A DNA stretch of 64,000 nt from Actinomadura livida (lineage in GTDB: Bacteria > Actinomycetota > Actinomycetes > Streptosporangiales > Streptosporangiaceae): contig NZ_BMRO01000001.1 in assembly GCF_014648675.1 (NCBI RefSeq), positions 377,871 to 441,870 on the forward strand, written 5' to 3'. Below, one piece after another: positions 40,955-50,655 of the stretch (positions within the stretch are counted from its first letter, which is position 1; each line of letters starts with the position of its first letter). The notes under the pieces are model-generated. The model was not told the origin of the DNA. It made no database searches and saw only the letters and a list, made by a program, of their open reading frames with translations. Both the position numbers and the translations under genes were made by a program.

Positions 40955-42304
40955 ATGGGTTCTCCAGTTCGCGTCGCGGTGATCGGCTCGGGGCCGGCGG
41001 GCATCTACGCCGCCGAGGCCCTCGTCAAGCAGACGGACGGCGACGTCCGCGTCGACGTGTTCGACCGGCTGCCGACGCCCTACGGGCTGGTCCGCTACGG
41101 CGTCGCCCCCGACCACAAGTCCATCAAGTCGATCGCCCGGTACCTGCAGAAGGTGCTGGAGGACCCCGCCGTGCGGTTCTTCGGCTGCGTCGAGCTCGGC
41201 CGCGACATCAGCCGCGACGACCTGCTGGAGTGCTACGACGCCGTCATCTACTCCACCGGCGCGATGGTCGACCGGCACATGCGCGTCCCCGGTGAGGACC
41301 TGCCGGGCAGCATCGCCGCGACCGACTTCGTCAACTGGTACTGCGGACACCCCGACGCCGCCGACCACGTCTTCGACCTGGCGGTCGAGGAGGTCGCGGT
41401 CATCGGTGTCGGGAACGTCGCCGTGGACGTCGTCCGGATCCTCGCCAAGACGGCCGAGGAGCTGCGGGAGACCGACGTCCCCGAGCAGGTCATCGAGGCG
41501 CTGTCGCAGAGCCGGGTGAAGCGCGTCCACATGATCGGGCGGCGCGGCCCGGCGCAGGCGAAGTTCACCACCAAGGAGGCCCGCGAGCTGGGCGAGCTGC
41601 CCAACGCGAGCATCCACGTCAGCGCCGAGGACATGGAGCTCGACCCCGCCAGCGCCGAACTGGCCGAGAAGGACCGCAAGGTCGGCGGCAACGTCAAGGT
41701 CCTCAGGTCCTGGACGGAGGACCCGGGCGCCGCGCGCCCCCGGCACATCGACGTGCGGTTCTGGCGCGCCCCCGCCGAGATCATCGGCACCGACCGCGTC
41801 GAGGGGCTCCGGCTGGAGAAGACCCGGCTGGACGAGACGGGCCGCGTCACCGGCACCGGCGAGTTCGAGACGCTCCCCGTCGGCATGGTGCTGCGCTCGG
41901 TCGGCTACCAGAGCGTCCCGCTGGACGGCGTCCCGTTCGACGAGCGCTCCTACACCGTGCCGAACGAGGGCGGCCGCGTCATCGGCCCGGACGGCTCGCC
42001 CGTCCCCCGCGAGTACGTCGCCGGCTGGATCAAGCGCGGCCCGTCCGGCGTCGTCGGCACCAACAAGTCCGACGCGGCCGAGACCGTCCGCAACCTCCTG
42101 GAGGACCTCGGCGGGGCCGAGACCGGGCCGAAGCGCAACATCGAGGAGCTGCTGGAGGCGCGGGGGCTGCCCGTCGTCACCTACGACGACTGGCTCAAGC
42201 TCGACGCCGCCGAGGTCGCCCTCGCGCAGTCCCTGGACCGCGGCGAGCGCGTCAAGCTTGCCCGCTGGGAGGCGATGACGTCCGCGTGCCGCGGCGGGGA
42301 TTGA
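40955..42304 (+). CDS. fprA: Ferredoxin/adrenodoxin-type NADP+ reductase
   Basis: 449 aa from ATG 40955; in-frame ATGs at 40937 and 40946 also exist and no clear Shine-Dalgarno decides. FAD motif VIGSGPAGIYAAEAL, DRLPTPYGLVRYGVAPDH and the NADP motif VIGVGNVAVDVVRIL are those of mycobacterial FprA and adrenodoxin reductase. A C-terminal GWIKRGPSGVVGTNKSDA is diagnostic. It transfers electrons between NADPH and ferredoxins, for example for cytochromes P450. Confidence 0.94.
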   Translation: MGSPVRVAVIGSGPAGIYAAEALVKQTDGDVRVDVFDRLPTPYGLVRYGVAPDHKSIKSIARYLQKVLEDPAVRFFGCVELGRDISRDDLLECYDAVIYSTGAMVDRHMRVPGEDLPGSIAATDFVNWYCGHPDAADHVFDLAVEEVAVIGVGNVAVDVVRILAKTAEELRETDVPEQVIEALSQSRVKRVHMIGRRGPAQAKFTTKEARELGELPNASIHVSAEDMELDPASAELAEKDRKVGGNVKVLRSWTEDPGAARPRHIDVRFWRAPAEIIGTDRVEGLRLEKTRLDETGRVTGTGEFETLPVGMVLRSVGYQSVPLDGVPFDERSYTVPNEGGRVIGPDGSPVPREYVAGWIKRGPSGVVGTNKSDAAETVRNLLEDLGGAETGPKRNIEELLEARGLPVVTYDDWLKLDAAEVALAQSLDRGERVKLARWEAMTSACRGGD

Positions 42305-42365
42305 CCCGCCCCCCGCGAAGATCCCCCTCGCGGGGTAGTGACGGACGTGTGTCCAGGACGCTACG

Positions 42366-42740
42366 GTGCGGCCTGTGGCCGGCGGTCCAGAACTGTACGG
42401 GTTCCCTCCACCCGAGACCGTCCCCGACCTCAGGTGGCTGGGTCCCGACTACGTGTCCGTACTCGTGTACGACCTGACGCAGGGACTCCTGCGCCAGGAC
42501 CCGCGCACGTCCGTCATGGGCGTGCGCTGTGAGGGCGCGCCCAGCCTCGCCCCAACGGTGGACCCGGCGGGCGTCATCCGCGCCCACGACGCGTGCTTCC
42601 CGCTCCAGGTCTACGTCCAGGACGGCAACGGGCGTCCCTGGCGCCTGCGCGGGCGATGGACGTACTCAGGCCGCGACCTGGGCACGACCGCAGCGTCCAT
42701 CACCCACTTCTGGCACCTGGTCTCCGCCGAGGGCGTCTGA
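42366..42740 (+). CDS. Hypothetical protein, 124 aa
   Basis: GTG start at 42366. The sequence (ELYGFPPPETVPDLRWLGPDYVSVLVYDLTQ, then DACFPLQVYVQDGNGRPWRLRGRWTYSG) is aromatic-rich and beta-strand-like; no family was recognised. There is no signal peptide. It lies between fprA and the convergent dxs gene. Coding bias is good, but homology evidence is lacking. Confidence 0.6.
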   Translation: MRPVAGGPELYGFPPPETVPDLRWLGPDYVSVLVYDLTQGLLRQDPRTSVMGVRCEGAPSLAPTVDPAGVIRAHDACFPLQVYVQDGNGRPWRLRGRWTYSGRDLGTTAASITHFWHLVSAEGV

Positions 42741-42770
42741 CCGGCCCGGCCGGGGCCGGGCCGGGCGACG

Positions 42771-44705
42771 CTAGCGGTCGGTGGCGTTGTCCGCCGACGG
42801 AAGGCGCTCCGCGCCCGACGCCAAGGACAGTGCAGTGGCGAACGCCGTGATGTCCCGGGCGAGGGCCTGGGGCGTGAGGCCGATGTCGGTGAGGATCTCG
42901 GCGCGTGCGGCGTGGTCGAGGAACTCCTGCGGGATGCCGAACGTCCGGACCGGCACGTCGACCTCGGCGTCGCGCAGGAGGCGGGCGACGGCGTCGCCGA
43001 CGGCTCCGGTGCGGCCGTTGTCCTCGGCGACGGCGACGAGGGCGTGCTCCCGGGCGAGGTCGAGCAGCGCCGGGTCGAGCGGCTTCACCCACCGGGGGTC
43101 GACGACCGTGACGCCGATGCCCTGCGCGGCGACCAGTTCGGCGGCCTCGACCGCGGGCGACGCCATCGACCCCGCCGCGACCAGCAGGACGCGGGTGCCG
43201 TTGGAGCCGTCGTGGCGGGCCAGGACGTCCATCTCCCCCGCCTTGCCGACCGCCTCGATGTCGTCGGCGGCCGGGCCCTTCGGGTAGCGGATCGCGGTCG
43301 GGCCGTCGGAGACGGCGACGCACTCGCGCAGCAGCTCGCGCAGCCGGGCGCCGTCGCGCGGCACGGCGATGCGCATCCCGGGGACGAGCTGGAGGATCGA
43401 CATGTCCCACATGCCGTTGTGGCTGGCGCCGTCGTCGCCGGTCACGCCGGAGCGGTCCAGCGCGAAGGTGACGGGCTGCCGGTGCAGCGCCGTGTCCATC
43501 AGGACCTGGTCGAACGCGCGGTTGAGGAACGTCGCGTACACCGCCACGACGGGGTGCAGGCCGCCCATCGCGAGCCCGGTCGCGGACGTGACCGCGTGCT
43601 GCTCGGCGATGCCCACGTCGAAGATGCGGTCGGGGAACGCCTCGGCGAACGGGGCCAGCCCGGTCGGGTACAGCATCGCGGCGGTGATGGCGACCACGTC
43701 GCGGCGCTCGCGCCCGATCGCGACCATCTCCTCGCCGAAGACCTTCGTCCAGGCGGGGCCGCCCTTCTTGCGGACGAAGGCGCCGGTGGCGGGGTCGAAC
43801 GCGCCGCCGCCGTGCATGCAGTCCTCGGTGTCGTTCTCGGCCGGCGCGTAGCCGCGTCCCTTGGTCGTGATGCAGTGCACGATGACCGGCTGGCCGAACC
43901 CGCGGGCCCGGCGCAGCGCGCGCTCGACGGCGTCCTCGTCGTGCCCGTTGATGGGGCCGACGTACTTCATGCCGAGGTCCTCGAACATGGCCTGCGGCTG
44001 CAGGACGTCCTTGAGGCCCTTCTTGATGCCGTGCAGGGCCTCGTAGGTGATGTTCCCGACCACCGGGGTCCGGGGGACGGTCTTCTTGATGAGGTCGAGG
44101 GCGTGCTCGTACCCCTGGGTGACGCGGAGGTCGGCCAGGTGGGAGGCCAGGCCGCCGATCGTCGGGGAGTAGGAGCGGCCGTTGTCGTTGACCACGATGA
44201 TCACGGGCCGGTCGGCGCCGCCCGCGATGTTGTTGAGCGCCTCCCAGCACATCCCGCCGGTCAGCGCGCCGTCGCCGACGACGGCCACCACGGCGCGGTC
44301 GGTCTCGCCGCGGAGCTGGAACGCCTTGGCGAACCCGTCGGCGTACGACAGGGCGGTGCTGGCGTGCGAGTTCTCGATGACGTCGTGCTCGGACTCGGCG
44401 CGGCTCGGGTAGCCCGACAGGCCGCCGCGCCTGCGCAGCAGCTCGAAGTCGTGCCGGCCGGTGAGCATCTTGTGGACGTACGCCTGGTGCCCCGTGTCGA
44501 ACAGGATCTTGTCGTGCGGCGAGTCGAAGACCCGGTGCAGCGCGATCGTCAGCTCGACCGCGCCGAGGTTCGGGCCGAGGTGCCCGCCGGTCTTGGAGAC
44601 CGCCTGGACGAGGAACTCGCGGATCTCCTCCGCGAGGCGAGGTAGCTGAGCGGCGTCCAGTCGCTTGAGGTCGTCGGGACCTGAGATCGACTCCAGCAAG
44701 CTCAC
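42771..44705 (-). CDS. dxs: 1-deoxy-D-xylulose-5-phosphate synthase
   Basis: 644 aa from GTG 44705 ([10 protein letters not shown] form), with GGAGGAG 9 nt upstream; a TTG nine bases earlier abuts the Shine-Dalgarno and is less likely. Thiamine-diphosphate binding is seen in [17 protein letters not shown], with [14 protein letters not shown] and the pyrimidine-domain [15 protein letters not shown]. It condenses pyruvate and glyceraldehyde 3-phosphate in the first step of the MEP isoprenoid pathway. It is divergent from idi, 170 bp away, so both ends of isoprenoid precursor supply are neighbours. Confidence 0.97.
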   Translation of the reverse strand: MSLLESISGPDDLKRLDAAQLPRLAEEIREFLVQAVSKTGGHLGPNLGAVELTIALHRVFDSPHDKILFDTGHQAYVHKMLTGRHDFELLRRRGGLSGYPSRAESEHDVIENSHASTALSYADGFAKAFQLRGETDRAVVAVVGDGALTGGMCWEALNNIAGGADRPVIIVVNDNGRSYSPTIGGLASHLADLRVTQGYEHALDLIKKTVPRTPVVGNITYEALHGIKKGLKDVLQPQAMFEDLGMKYVGPINGHDEDAVERALRRARGFGQPVIVHCITTKGRGYAPAENDTEDCMHGGGAFDPATGAFVRKKGGPAWTKVFGEEMVAIGRERRDVVAITAAMLYPTGLAPFAEAFPDRIFDVGIAEQHAVTSATGLAMGGLHPVVAVYATFLNRAFDQVLMDTALHRQPVTFALDRSGVTGDDGASHNGMWDMSILQLVPGMRIAVPRDGARLRELLRECVAVSDGPTAIRYPKGPAADDIEAVGKAGEMDVLARHDGSNGTRVLLVAAGSMASPAVEAAELVAAQGIGVTVVDPRWVKPLDPALLDLAREHALVAVAEDNGRTGAVGDAVARLLRDAEVDVPVRTFGIPQEFLDHAARAEILTDIGLTPQALARDITAFATALSLASGAERLPSADNATDR

Positions 44706-44875
44706 TCGTTTCAACTCCTCCGTCGGGGATCGGATCTCCCCTGGCTCGGGCGCCGTTCCGAGTTTAATCCCGGTTCGCCCCCGGCGCGCCGCAGGCCGCC
44801 TGCCCCGCGGGTGTGAAAAGACTGACCCCGTGCGGGGGAACCGCCCCCGGTGCAGGGATGGGGTAGGAACAGAGT

Positions 44876-45469
44876 ATGGGCGTCGAAGAGATTGTGCTGC
44901 TCAACGCGGACGACGAGGCGGTCGGGACCGCGCCGAAGGGCGCGAGCCATCACCGGGACACGCCGTATCACCTGGCTTTTTCGTGTTACGTCGTGGATAC
45001 GGAGGGGCGCGTCCTGATCACTCAGCGCGCACTGGACAAGCGCACGTTCCCGGGAGTGTGGACGGGCAGCTGCTGCGGCCACCCCGGCCCCGGCGAGAAC
45101 CTGCGGACGGCCGTCCTCCGGCGGCTGCGGGACGAGCTCGGCATGGACGAGGCGTCGCTCGCCTCCGTGTCGTTCACGTCCGTGCTGCCCGGGTTCCAGT
45201 ACCGGGCCGTCGCCGAGGACGGGACGGTCGAGAACGAGCGCTGCCCCGTCCTGCGCGCCACCGTCCCGGCGAACGGGCCCGTCCGGCCGAACCCGGAGGA
45301 GGTGGAGCGCGCGGAGTGGTGGACGTGGGAGCGCTGCCTGGAACTGGTCGACCGCCCCCAGGCGTCGCCGTGGTACCGGCTCCAGCTCGCCGAGCTCGCA
45401 CCCCTCGGCGCGCCGCTCGACTGGCCCGACGCGGGCGAGCGGGACCTGCCTCCCGCGGTCAGGTGGTAG
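44876..45469 (+). CDS. idi: Isopentenyl-diphosphate delta-isomerase, type 1
   Basis: 197 aa, Nudix fold. The catalytic Cys is in TGSCCGHP, the Nudix-like helix is [17 protein letters not shown], and the acidic base lies in [11 protein letters not shown]. It interconverts IPP and DMAPP. The neighbour dxs supports the role. It starts with a weakly spaced purine-rich region GGGGTAGGAACAGAGT, so translation may be moderate. Confidence 0.96.
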   Translation: MGVEEIVLLNADDEAVGTAPKGASHHRDTPYHLAFSCYVVDTEGRVLITQRALDKRTFPGVWTGSCCGHPGPGENLRTAVLRRLRDELGMDEASLASVSFTSVLPGFQYRAVAEDGTVENERCPVLRATVPANGPVRPNPEEVERAEWWTWERCLELVDRPQASPWYRLQLAELAPLGAPLDWPDAGERDLPPAVRW

Positions 45470-45650
45470 ACCAGCGGAGACCTTGCCGGAGACCCGGCCG
45501 GAGACGCCGCCGGAGCGCGTCGCCGAGGTGCGATTCGTCCCTTCCATGACACGCATCACCGCTTGATCACTTTTCCGTCCCCGGTGTTGACCGGTGCGCC
45601 TTTCCGAGCGGACGCTTGCTTCTCCCGGGGGGCAACCGAAGGGACGGACG
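45470..45650. other. Intergenic region idi / sugar importer, with a 12-bp triplet repeat
   Basis: The 181-bp gap contains three copies of GCCGGAG at 12-bp spacing (45485, 45497, 45509). Further on, a possible TTGACC lies at about 45587. No convincing promoter pair or operator palindrome was found, although the sugar importer must start here. Confidence 0.4.
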
Positions 45651-46958
45651 ATGCGAGTACGCGCTCCCAGGCACCGCCTCAAGGTGTTCGCGGCCGTAGC
45701 GATGACCGGCGCCCTCGCCCTGGCGGGCTGCGGCGCGAACGAGGACGACGGCTCCGACGACGACAAGTCCGAGGTCGAGGTCTTCTCATGGTGGACCGGT
45801 CCAGGCGAGGCCGACGGGCTCAAGGCGATGCAGGCCGACTTCGCGAAGAAGAACCCCGGCACCAAGTTCACCAACGCGGCCATCGCCGGCGGGTCGGGCA
45901 CGCAGGCGAAGGCCGTCCTCGCGAGCCGCCTGCAGAACAACAAGCCGCCGGACTCGTTCCAGGGCCACGCGGGCGCCGAACTCCTCGACTACATCAAGGC
46001 CGGGCAGATCGAGCCGCTGGACGAGTTCTTCGCACGGAACAACCTCTACTCGGTCTACCCGAAGCAGCTCCTCGACCAGATCACCTACAAGGAGCACATC
46101 TACTCGGTCCCGGTGAACATCCACCGGTCGAACGTCCTGTGGTACAACCCGGGCATCCTGGAGGACGCCGGGATCGACGGCCCGCCCCAGTCGATCGCCG
46201 ACTTCATCACCGCGCTGAAGGCCGTCGACGACAAGACCGACAAGGTCCCGCTGTCGCTCGGCGCGCAGTGGACCGCCGACCACCTGCTGGAGAACGTGCT
46301 GCTCGGCAGCCTCGGCACCGACGCCTACAACGCGCTGTGGGAGCCGGGCGCCGTCTGGGACACCCCGGCCGTCACCAAGGCACTGCACGAGTTCGGCCAG
46401 ATCATGAGGTACACGACGCTGGAGGCCGCGTCCACCGACTGGCAGGGCGCCGCGAAGGCCGTCGTGGACGGCAAGGCCGCGTTCAACATCATGGGCGACT
46501 GGGCCTACGGCTACTTCGTCGGCGAGGCCCCCAACGGCCTCGGCAAGAAGCTCGACACCGACTTCAAGTACGCGCCGTCCCCGGGCACCGAGGGCACCTA
46601 CATGTGGCTGTCGGACAGCTTCACCCTGCCCAAGAACGCACCGCACCGCGGCGGGGCGATCGCGTGGCTGAAGGAGGTGTCCAGCAAGGAGGGCCAGGAC
46701 CTCTTCAACCCGAAGAAGGGCTCCATCCCCGCCCGCACCGATGGCGACAAGAGCCTCTACACGGGCTACCTGAAGTACGCGCTGGAGCGCTGGACCAGTC
46801 CCGACATCAAGCTCGCGGGCTCGTTCTGGCACGGCGTCACCGCCAACAACAAGTGGCACACCGACATCGACACCGCGGTGGGCCTCTTCCTGCAGAACAA
46901 GGACGTCGGCAAGCTCCAGCAGGGGCTGGTGAACGCGGCTAAGAACAGCGGACAGTGA
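45651..46958 (+). CDS. Sugar ABC importer solute-binding lipoprotein
   Basis: 435 aa from ATG 45651 with GAAGGGACGG upstream. The signal peptide ends in lipobox LAGC (LALAGCGAN). The mature sequence is family 1 extracellular solute-binding: EVFSWWTGPGEADGLKAM, FQGHAGAELLDYIKAGQIEPLD, YSVPVNIHRSNVLWYNPGIL and FNIMGDWAYGYF. This family takes mono- and oligosaccharides such as glucose, mannose or cellobiose-type sugars. It heads a three-gene operon without its own ATPase; a shared MsiK-type ATPase elsewhere is usual in actinomycetes. Confidence 0.93.
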   Translation: MRVRAPRHRLKVFAAVAMTGALALAGCGANEDDGSDDDKSEVEVFSWWTGPGEADGLKAMQADFAKKNPGTKFTNAAIAGGSGTQAKAVLASRLQNNKPPDSFQGHAGAELLDYIKAGQIEPLDEFFARNNLYSVYPKQLLDQITYKEHIYSVPVNIHRSNVLWYNPGILEDAGIDGPPQSIADFITALKAVDDKTDKVPLSLGAQWTADHLLENVLLGSLGTDAYNALWEPGAVWDTPAVTKALHEFGQIMRYTTLEAASTDWQGAAKAVVDGKAAFNIMGDWAYGYFVGEAPNGLGKKLDTDFKYAPSPGTEGTYMWLSDSFTLPKNAPHRGGAIAWLKEVSSKEGQDLFNPKKGSIPARTDGDKSLYTGYLKYALERWTSPDIKLAGSFWHGVTANNKWHTDIDTAVGLFLQNKDVGKLQQGLVNAAKNSGQ

Positions 46959-47875
46959 AGACGGCGGACGGGACGCGTCCGGTGAGGTTCCGCCGCGGCC
47001 GGAAATGGCTGCCGGGGCTGCTGCTGGTCTCGCCGTCCATCGTCGCGATCGGGCTGTTCGTCTACGGGCTCATCTTCTGGAACACGCGGGTCGCGCTGAG
47101 CGGCAAGCACGACGAGGTGTCCGAGTACGGGTTCGACGGGGGCCGGAACTTCGTCGACCTGTGGGACCAGCCGAGCTGGCCGGGCGCCGTGCGGAACGCG
47201 CTCGTCTTCACGGCCGTGTTCGTCGCCGGCGCCCTGCTGCTCGGCGCGTTCCTCGCGTTCCTGATGGACAAGGGCGTCCGCGGCGAGGCGTCCTTCCGCA
47301 TCGTCTACCTGTTCCCGATGGCGGTGTCCTTCATCGCGACGGGCGTCGTGTGGCGCTGGCTGATGAACCCGGCGCCGCCGGAGCGGGCGGTCGGCCTCAA
47401 CCAGCTGTTCGACAAGCTCCACCTGGGGGCGCTCGCGAACGACTGGTGGCAGAACCCGGACTGGGGCATGGCGGCGATGGCGCTCCCGGCCGTCTGGCAG
47501 ATGTCCGGATACGTCATGGCGCTGTACCTGGCCGGGTTCCGCAGCGTCCCCGAGGACCTGCGCGAGGCCGCGCGGGTGGACGGCGCGTCCGAGTTGCAGG
47601 TGTACCGGTACGTCGTGTTCCCGCAGCTCCGCCCGGTCACCCTCTCCGCGCTGATCATCCTCGGGCACATCTCGCTCAAGGTGTTCGACCTGATCATGGC
47701 GATCGCGGGCAAGCAGATCATCACCTACGTCCCGGCCGTCGCCACCTACGTCGAGATCTTCGACCGGCACGACCCCGCCAACGGCGCCACCATCGCCACG
47801 TACATGCTGGTCGCGGTGGCCGTGCTGGTGATCCCGTACCTGGTCTGGTCGGTCCGCTCGGAGCGCGTGCGATGA
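46955..47875 (+). CDS. Sugar ABC importer permease (MalF/UgpA type)
   Basis: 306 aa from GTG 46955 (GTGA overlap). Six membrane helices and the EAA loop EDLREAARVDGASELQVYRYVVFPQLRP are evident. It forms the transport channel with the permease encoded next, which starts at its stop codon. Confidence 0.93.
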   Translation: MKTADGTRPVRFRRGRKWLPGLLLVSPSIVAIGLFVYGLIFWNTRVALSGKHDEVSEYGFDGGRNFVDLWDQPSWPGAVRNALVFTAVFVAGALLLGAFLAFLMDKGVRGEASFRIVYLFPMAVSFIATGVVWRWLMNPAPPERAVGLNQLFDKLHLGALANDWWQNPDWGMAAMALPAVWQMSGYVMALYLAGFRSVPEDLREAARVDGASELQVYRYVVFPQLRPVTLSALIILGHISLKVFDLIMAIAGKQIITYVPAVATYVEIFDRHDPANGATIATYMLVAVAVLVIPYLVWSVRSERVR

Positions 47876-48720
47876 CGGTCATGCGGGCCCCGGGCGGGAT
47901 GTCGCGGACGGGGCGGACGGTGCGGCTGGCGATCCTGCTGGCGTTCGTCGTGCTGTTCCTCATCCCGGTGTACGTGCTGGTGGTGACGAGCTTCAAGCCG
48001 CTGGACGAGGCCGACCCGAGCAGCGCGTGGAGCCTGCCCGAGCGGTGGAGCACCTCCGGCTGGAGCGCGGCCTGGACGGAGCTGAAGGGCGGCCTGGCCA
48101 ACAGCGTCAAGATCGCCGTCAGCGGGTCGATCATCTCGGCGGTGCTGGGCTCCCTGAACGGCTACGTCCTGTCCAAGTGGCGGTTCCCCGGCGCGGACGT
48201 CGTGTTCACGCTGTTCCTGTTCGGCATGTTCATCCCGTACCAGGCGGTGATGATCCCGCTGGCCGGGCTGCTGACGGACATCGAGCTGTCCGGGACGATC
48301 CGCGGCATCGTCCTCGCGCACGTCGTGTACGGCATCCCGATCTGCACGCTGATCTTCCGGAACTACTACGTCACGATCCCGGACGAGCTGATCGAGGCGG
48401 CCCGCGTCGACGGCGCCGGGATGCTGCGCGCGTACTGGTCGGTCGTGCTGCCCGTCTCGGGGCCGGCGTTCGCGGTGACGCTCATCTGGCAGTTCACCTC
48501 GATGTGGAACGACTTCCTGTTCGCGGTGTTCCTCGGCGCCCCGGACAGCTGGCCCGTGACGGTCATGCTGAACAACACCGCCGGGTCGGGCGCGGTCGCC
48601 GTCCAGTACAACGTGCAGATGGCGTCGGCGCTCCTGGCGTCCCTGCCGACGCTGCTGGTCTACCTGCTCCTCGGACGCTTCTTCATGCGGGGCCTGATGG
48701 CGGGGGCGCTGAAGGGCTGA
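47872..48720 (+). CDS. Sugar ABC importer permease (MalG/UgpE type)
   Basis: 282 aa, starting at ATGA. Six helices are predicted; the EAA loop reads DELIEAARVDGAGMLRAYWSVVLPVSGP, with the preceding SFKPLDEA and MWNDFLFAV motifs of the MalG group. It is the last recognisable gene of the sugar importer operon; a glycosidase that often follows is absent here. Confidence 0.93.
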   Translation: MTVMRAPGGMSRTGRTVRLAILLAFVVLFLIPVYVLVVTSFKPLDEADPSSAWSLPERWSTSGWSAAWTELKGGLANSVKIAVSGSIISAVLGSLNGYVLSKWRFPGADVVFTLFLFGMFIPYQAVMIPLAGLLTDIELSGTIRGIVLAHVVYGIPICTLIFRNYYVTIPDELIEAARVDGAGMLRAYWSVVLPVSGPAFAVTLIWQFTSMWNDFLFAVFLGAPDSWPVTVMLNNTAGSGAVAVQYNVQMASALLASLPTLLVYLLLGRFFMRGLMAGALKG

Positions 48721-48784
48721 ACCGCACCGCACGTCAACCCGCACGCGTCCTCACGCGTCACAACGATGATCGGAGGAGATCCGC

Positions 48785-48979
48785 ATGGGAAGCGACCGGC
48801 CTGAGCCTGGTCCCGTGACGGACGACGACCCGCTCACCCCGCCCGTTGGCGTATCCGCCGATATGCGCCTAGCCTCTCGGGCATCGTCGCGCGGCGCACC
48901 GGCGGCCCGGCAGGGCCGCGGCGAGCCCGCGGCGACGGGTCAGGGGCGAGCCATGGAGGTGACCGCGTGCAGGCGATGA
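48785..48979 (+). CDS. Doubtful 64-aa ORF with a strong ribosome-binding site
   Basis: CGGAGGAGATCCGC precedes ATG 48785, an excellent Shine-Dalgarno at good distance, 65 bp after the sugar permease. The predicted peptide (MGSDRPEPGPVTDDDPLTPP...) is low-complexity and matches nothing I know, and its end overlaps the ASCH gene. It may be a real small protein or the start of a deleted operon gene. The remaining 48721-48966 sequence shows nothing else. Confidence 0.25.
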   Translation: MGSDRPEPGPVTDDDPLTPPVGVSADMRLASRASSRGAPAARQGRGEPAATGQGRAMEVTACRR

Positions 48980-49407
48980 GTGTTCAACAGCCCTGGGCGT
49001 TCGCGATCGCTCGCGGCGGCAAGACCGTCTCGAACCAGGGGCTGCCCGCCGCCTACCGCGGTCCGCTGCTGATCCACGCCTCCATGCGCGTCGACCTGAA
49101 GGCGTGCGACTCCCCGCTCGTCCAGGCCGCCGGCTGGGACCCGCGCGACCCGCTCGCCACCATCGGCGCCGTCATCGCCGTCGCCGACCTGGAGGACGTC
49201 TGCTCCGCCACCGTCCCCGGCGGCTCCTGCGACTGCGGCCCCTGGGCCGACCCGGGCTCCCACCACTGGCACCTCGGCGCCGTCCGCGCGCTGCCGCGCC
49301 CCATCGTGGCCATCGGCCACCCCGGCCTCTGGCAGCCGAAACCGTCCCTGGTCAACGAGGTGAACACGATGTTCGCCACCACCGCCGCCCTCAACAACAC
49401 CACCTGA
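48967..49407 (+). CDS. ASCH-domain protein
   Basis: 146 aa from GTG 48967 with GGAGG 7 nt upstream; ATG 48976 is an alternative. MSVQQPWAFAIARGGKTVSNQG, then YRGPLLIHAS and IGAVIAVADLEDV, is the PUA-like ASCH fold, thought to bind RNA or nucleobase-modified nucleic acid. A middle segment with SCDCGPWADPGSHHWHL has a Cys/His cluster that could bind metal. It lies 93 bp before the Uma2 gene. Confidence 0.85.
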   Translation: MQAMSVQQPWAFAIARGGKTVSNQGLPAAYRGPLLIHASMRVDLKACDSPLVQAAGWDPRDPLATIGAVIAVADLEDVCSATVPGGSCDCGPWADPGSHHWHLGAVRALPRPIVAIGHPGLWQPKPSLVNEVNTMFATTAALNNTT

Positions 49408-49499
49408 GAGTAAAGGATCCACTACCCTCGGACATGGAAATCGGGCGGGGTAACGTAGTCCCTGCGCTGGTCAGTCACACGACGGATGGGAGCAGGACC

Positions 49500-50108
49500 G
49501 TGAGCGTCGCACACGACCATGGCGGTTTTGGCCCGTACACGATGGACGACCTGCACGCCCGAGAGGACGAGGGCCGCGGCCTGGAACTCGAGGATGGGTG
49601 GCTGGTCGAGTTGTCGCCGAGTGCGCCCCACAATTGGGCGGCCATGCGGTTGCAGGAGATTTTCAATGCGGCCGCGGTGGATGCGGGTGCCACGGTGTTC
49701 GTCGCCGGGGGTGGTGAGTGGGAGATCAGCACGCCGGCGGGGATCCGGAAACCCGATGTGTTCATGGTGCCGAGAAGCGTGGCGCGGCGATCGATCGTGG
49801 ATCGCGACCCGGCCGTCATCCCCGGCGGCGAACTGCTGGTGGTCGTCGAGGTCGTCTCTCCCGGCAGTGGCAGCGAGCGTACCGATCGGGTGCGCAAGTT
49901 GAAGGAGTACGCGGCACTCGGCATACCTCAGTACTGGCTCGTCGAATTCTCCCCGCATCCGAGAGTGCGGGTCTTCACCCTGGACGATGGCGCCGGCGCC
50001 TACCTATCCCATGCGGCGGCAGAAGCGGGTGAAGTGCTCAAGGTCGAGGTTCAGGCAGACTCGGCGTTCACCGTGACGTTCGACCCGGAAATCCTCACGG
50101 AGTTCTGA
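49500..50108 (+). CDS. Uma2-family (DUF820) restriction-endonuclease-fold protein
   Basis: 202 aa from GTG 49500 with GGAG 7 nt upstream (ATG 49434 is an alternative). The PD-(D/E)xK core is represented by IRKPDVFMVP and LLVVVEVVSPGS-SERTDRVRKLKEYAALGIPQYWLVE. The family is very common and expanded in actinobacteria and cyanobacteria, and its role is unsettled. The 3' end overlaps the convergent mug gene by 14 bp. Confidence 0.9.
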   Translation: MSVAHDHGGFGPYTMDDLHAREDEGRGLELEDGWLVELSPSAPHNWAAMRLQEIFNAAAVDAGATVFVAGGGEWEISTPAGIRKPDVFMVPRSVARRSIVDRDPAVIPGGELLVVVEVVSPGSGSERTDRVRKLKEYAALGIPQYWLVEFSPHPRVRVFTLDDGAGAYLSHAAAEAGEVLKVEVQADSAFTVTFDPEILTEF

Positions 50109-50655
50109 GTTCAGCGGCGGCTTCGCGGAGGCGGGCGAACTCTAGGGTAATGCGGTCCAGGGGCCAGGACGCGTTGAGGCCGCTCGGGTTGGGGAGGACC
50201 CATACGCGCGCGGGGCCGAAGGTTTCGTCCTGGGGGCCGATTTGGGCGCGGGGGCGGCCGTAGGCGGTGCGGTAGGCGGTGACGCCGGCGACCGCCAGGT
50301 AGGCCGGGCGGTGTTTCTCGACGAGGGCGGCGAGGCGTTGGCCGCCATCGCGGAGTTCTTCGGGGGTCAGCTCGTCGGCGCGTGCCGTGGTGCGGTGGGC
50401 CAGGTTGGTGATGCCGAGTCCGTAGGAGGGCAGGAGATCCTGCTCGGACGGGTGCAGCTGGCGGTCGGTGAAGCCGGAGCGGTGCAGGGCCGGCCAGAAG
50501 CGGTTGCCGGGGCGGGCGAAGTGGTGGCCCGTCGCGCCCGAGTAGAGGCCCGGGTTGATGCCGCTGAACAGGACGCGGAGCCTCCCCTCGGGAGGTAGGA
50601 CGTCCGGGATGACGCGGTCGCGGGCGGCCTCCAGGTCGGCTTTCGAAGGGCGCAT
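50095..50655 (-). CDS. mug: G/U mismatch-specific uracil-DNA glycosylase
   Basis: 186 aa. Motif 1 is LFSGINPGLYSG and motif 2 is VWVLPNPSGLNASW, the active-site pair of the Mug/TDG family in which Asn activates water. It removes uracil or thymine mispaired with G, or ethenocytosine. It abuts the TauE-type gene: the mug start codon and the TauE stop share position 50655. Confidence 0.92.
   Translation of the reverse strand: MRPSKADLEAARDRVIPDVLPPEGRLRVLFSGINPGLYSGATGHHFARPGNRFWPALHRSGFTDRQLHPSEQDLLPSYGLGITNLAHRTTARADELTPEELRDGGQRLAALVEKHRPAYLAVAGVTAYRTAYGRPRAQIGPQDETFGPARVWVLPNPSGLNASWPLDRITLEFARLREAAAELRTP

Noticed and set aside
39167..41746. Minus-strand open frame opposite the permease and fprA
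   Set aside because: His/Asp/Arg-rich shadow with no domain, contradicted by clear membrane-helix pattern on the other strand.
44706..44875. Riboswitch between dxs and idi
   Set aside because: No conserved thiamine-pyrophosphate (or other) aptamer elements such as CUGAGA were found in the 170-bp interval; it reads as a plain divergent promoter region.
45485..45517. Three GCCGGAG repeats at 12-bp spacing as a possible operator array
   Set aside because: Short, GC-only and not palindromic; likely chance in this composition.
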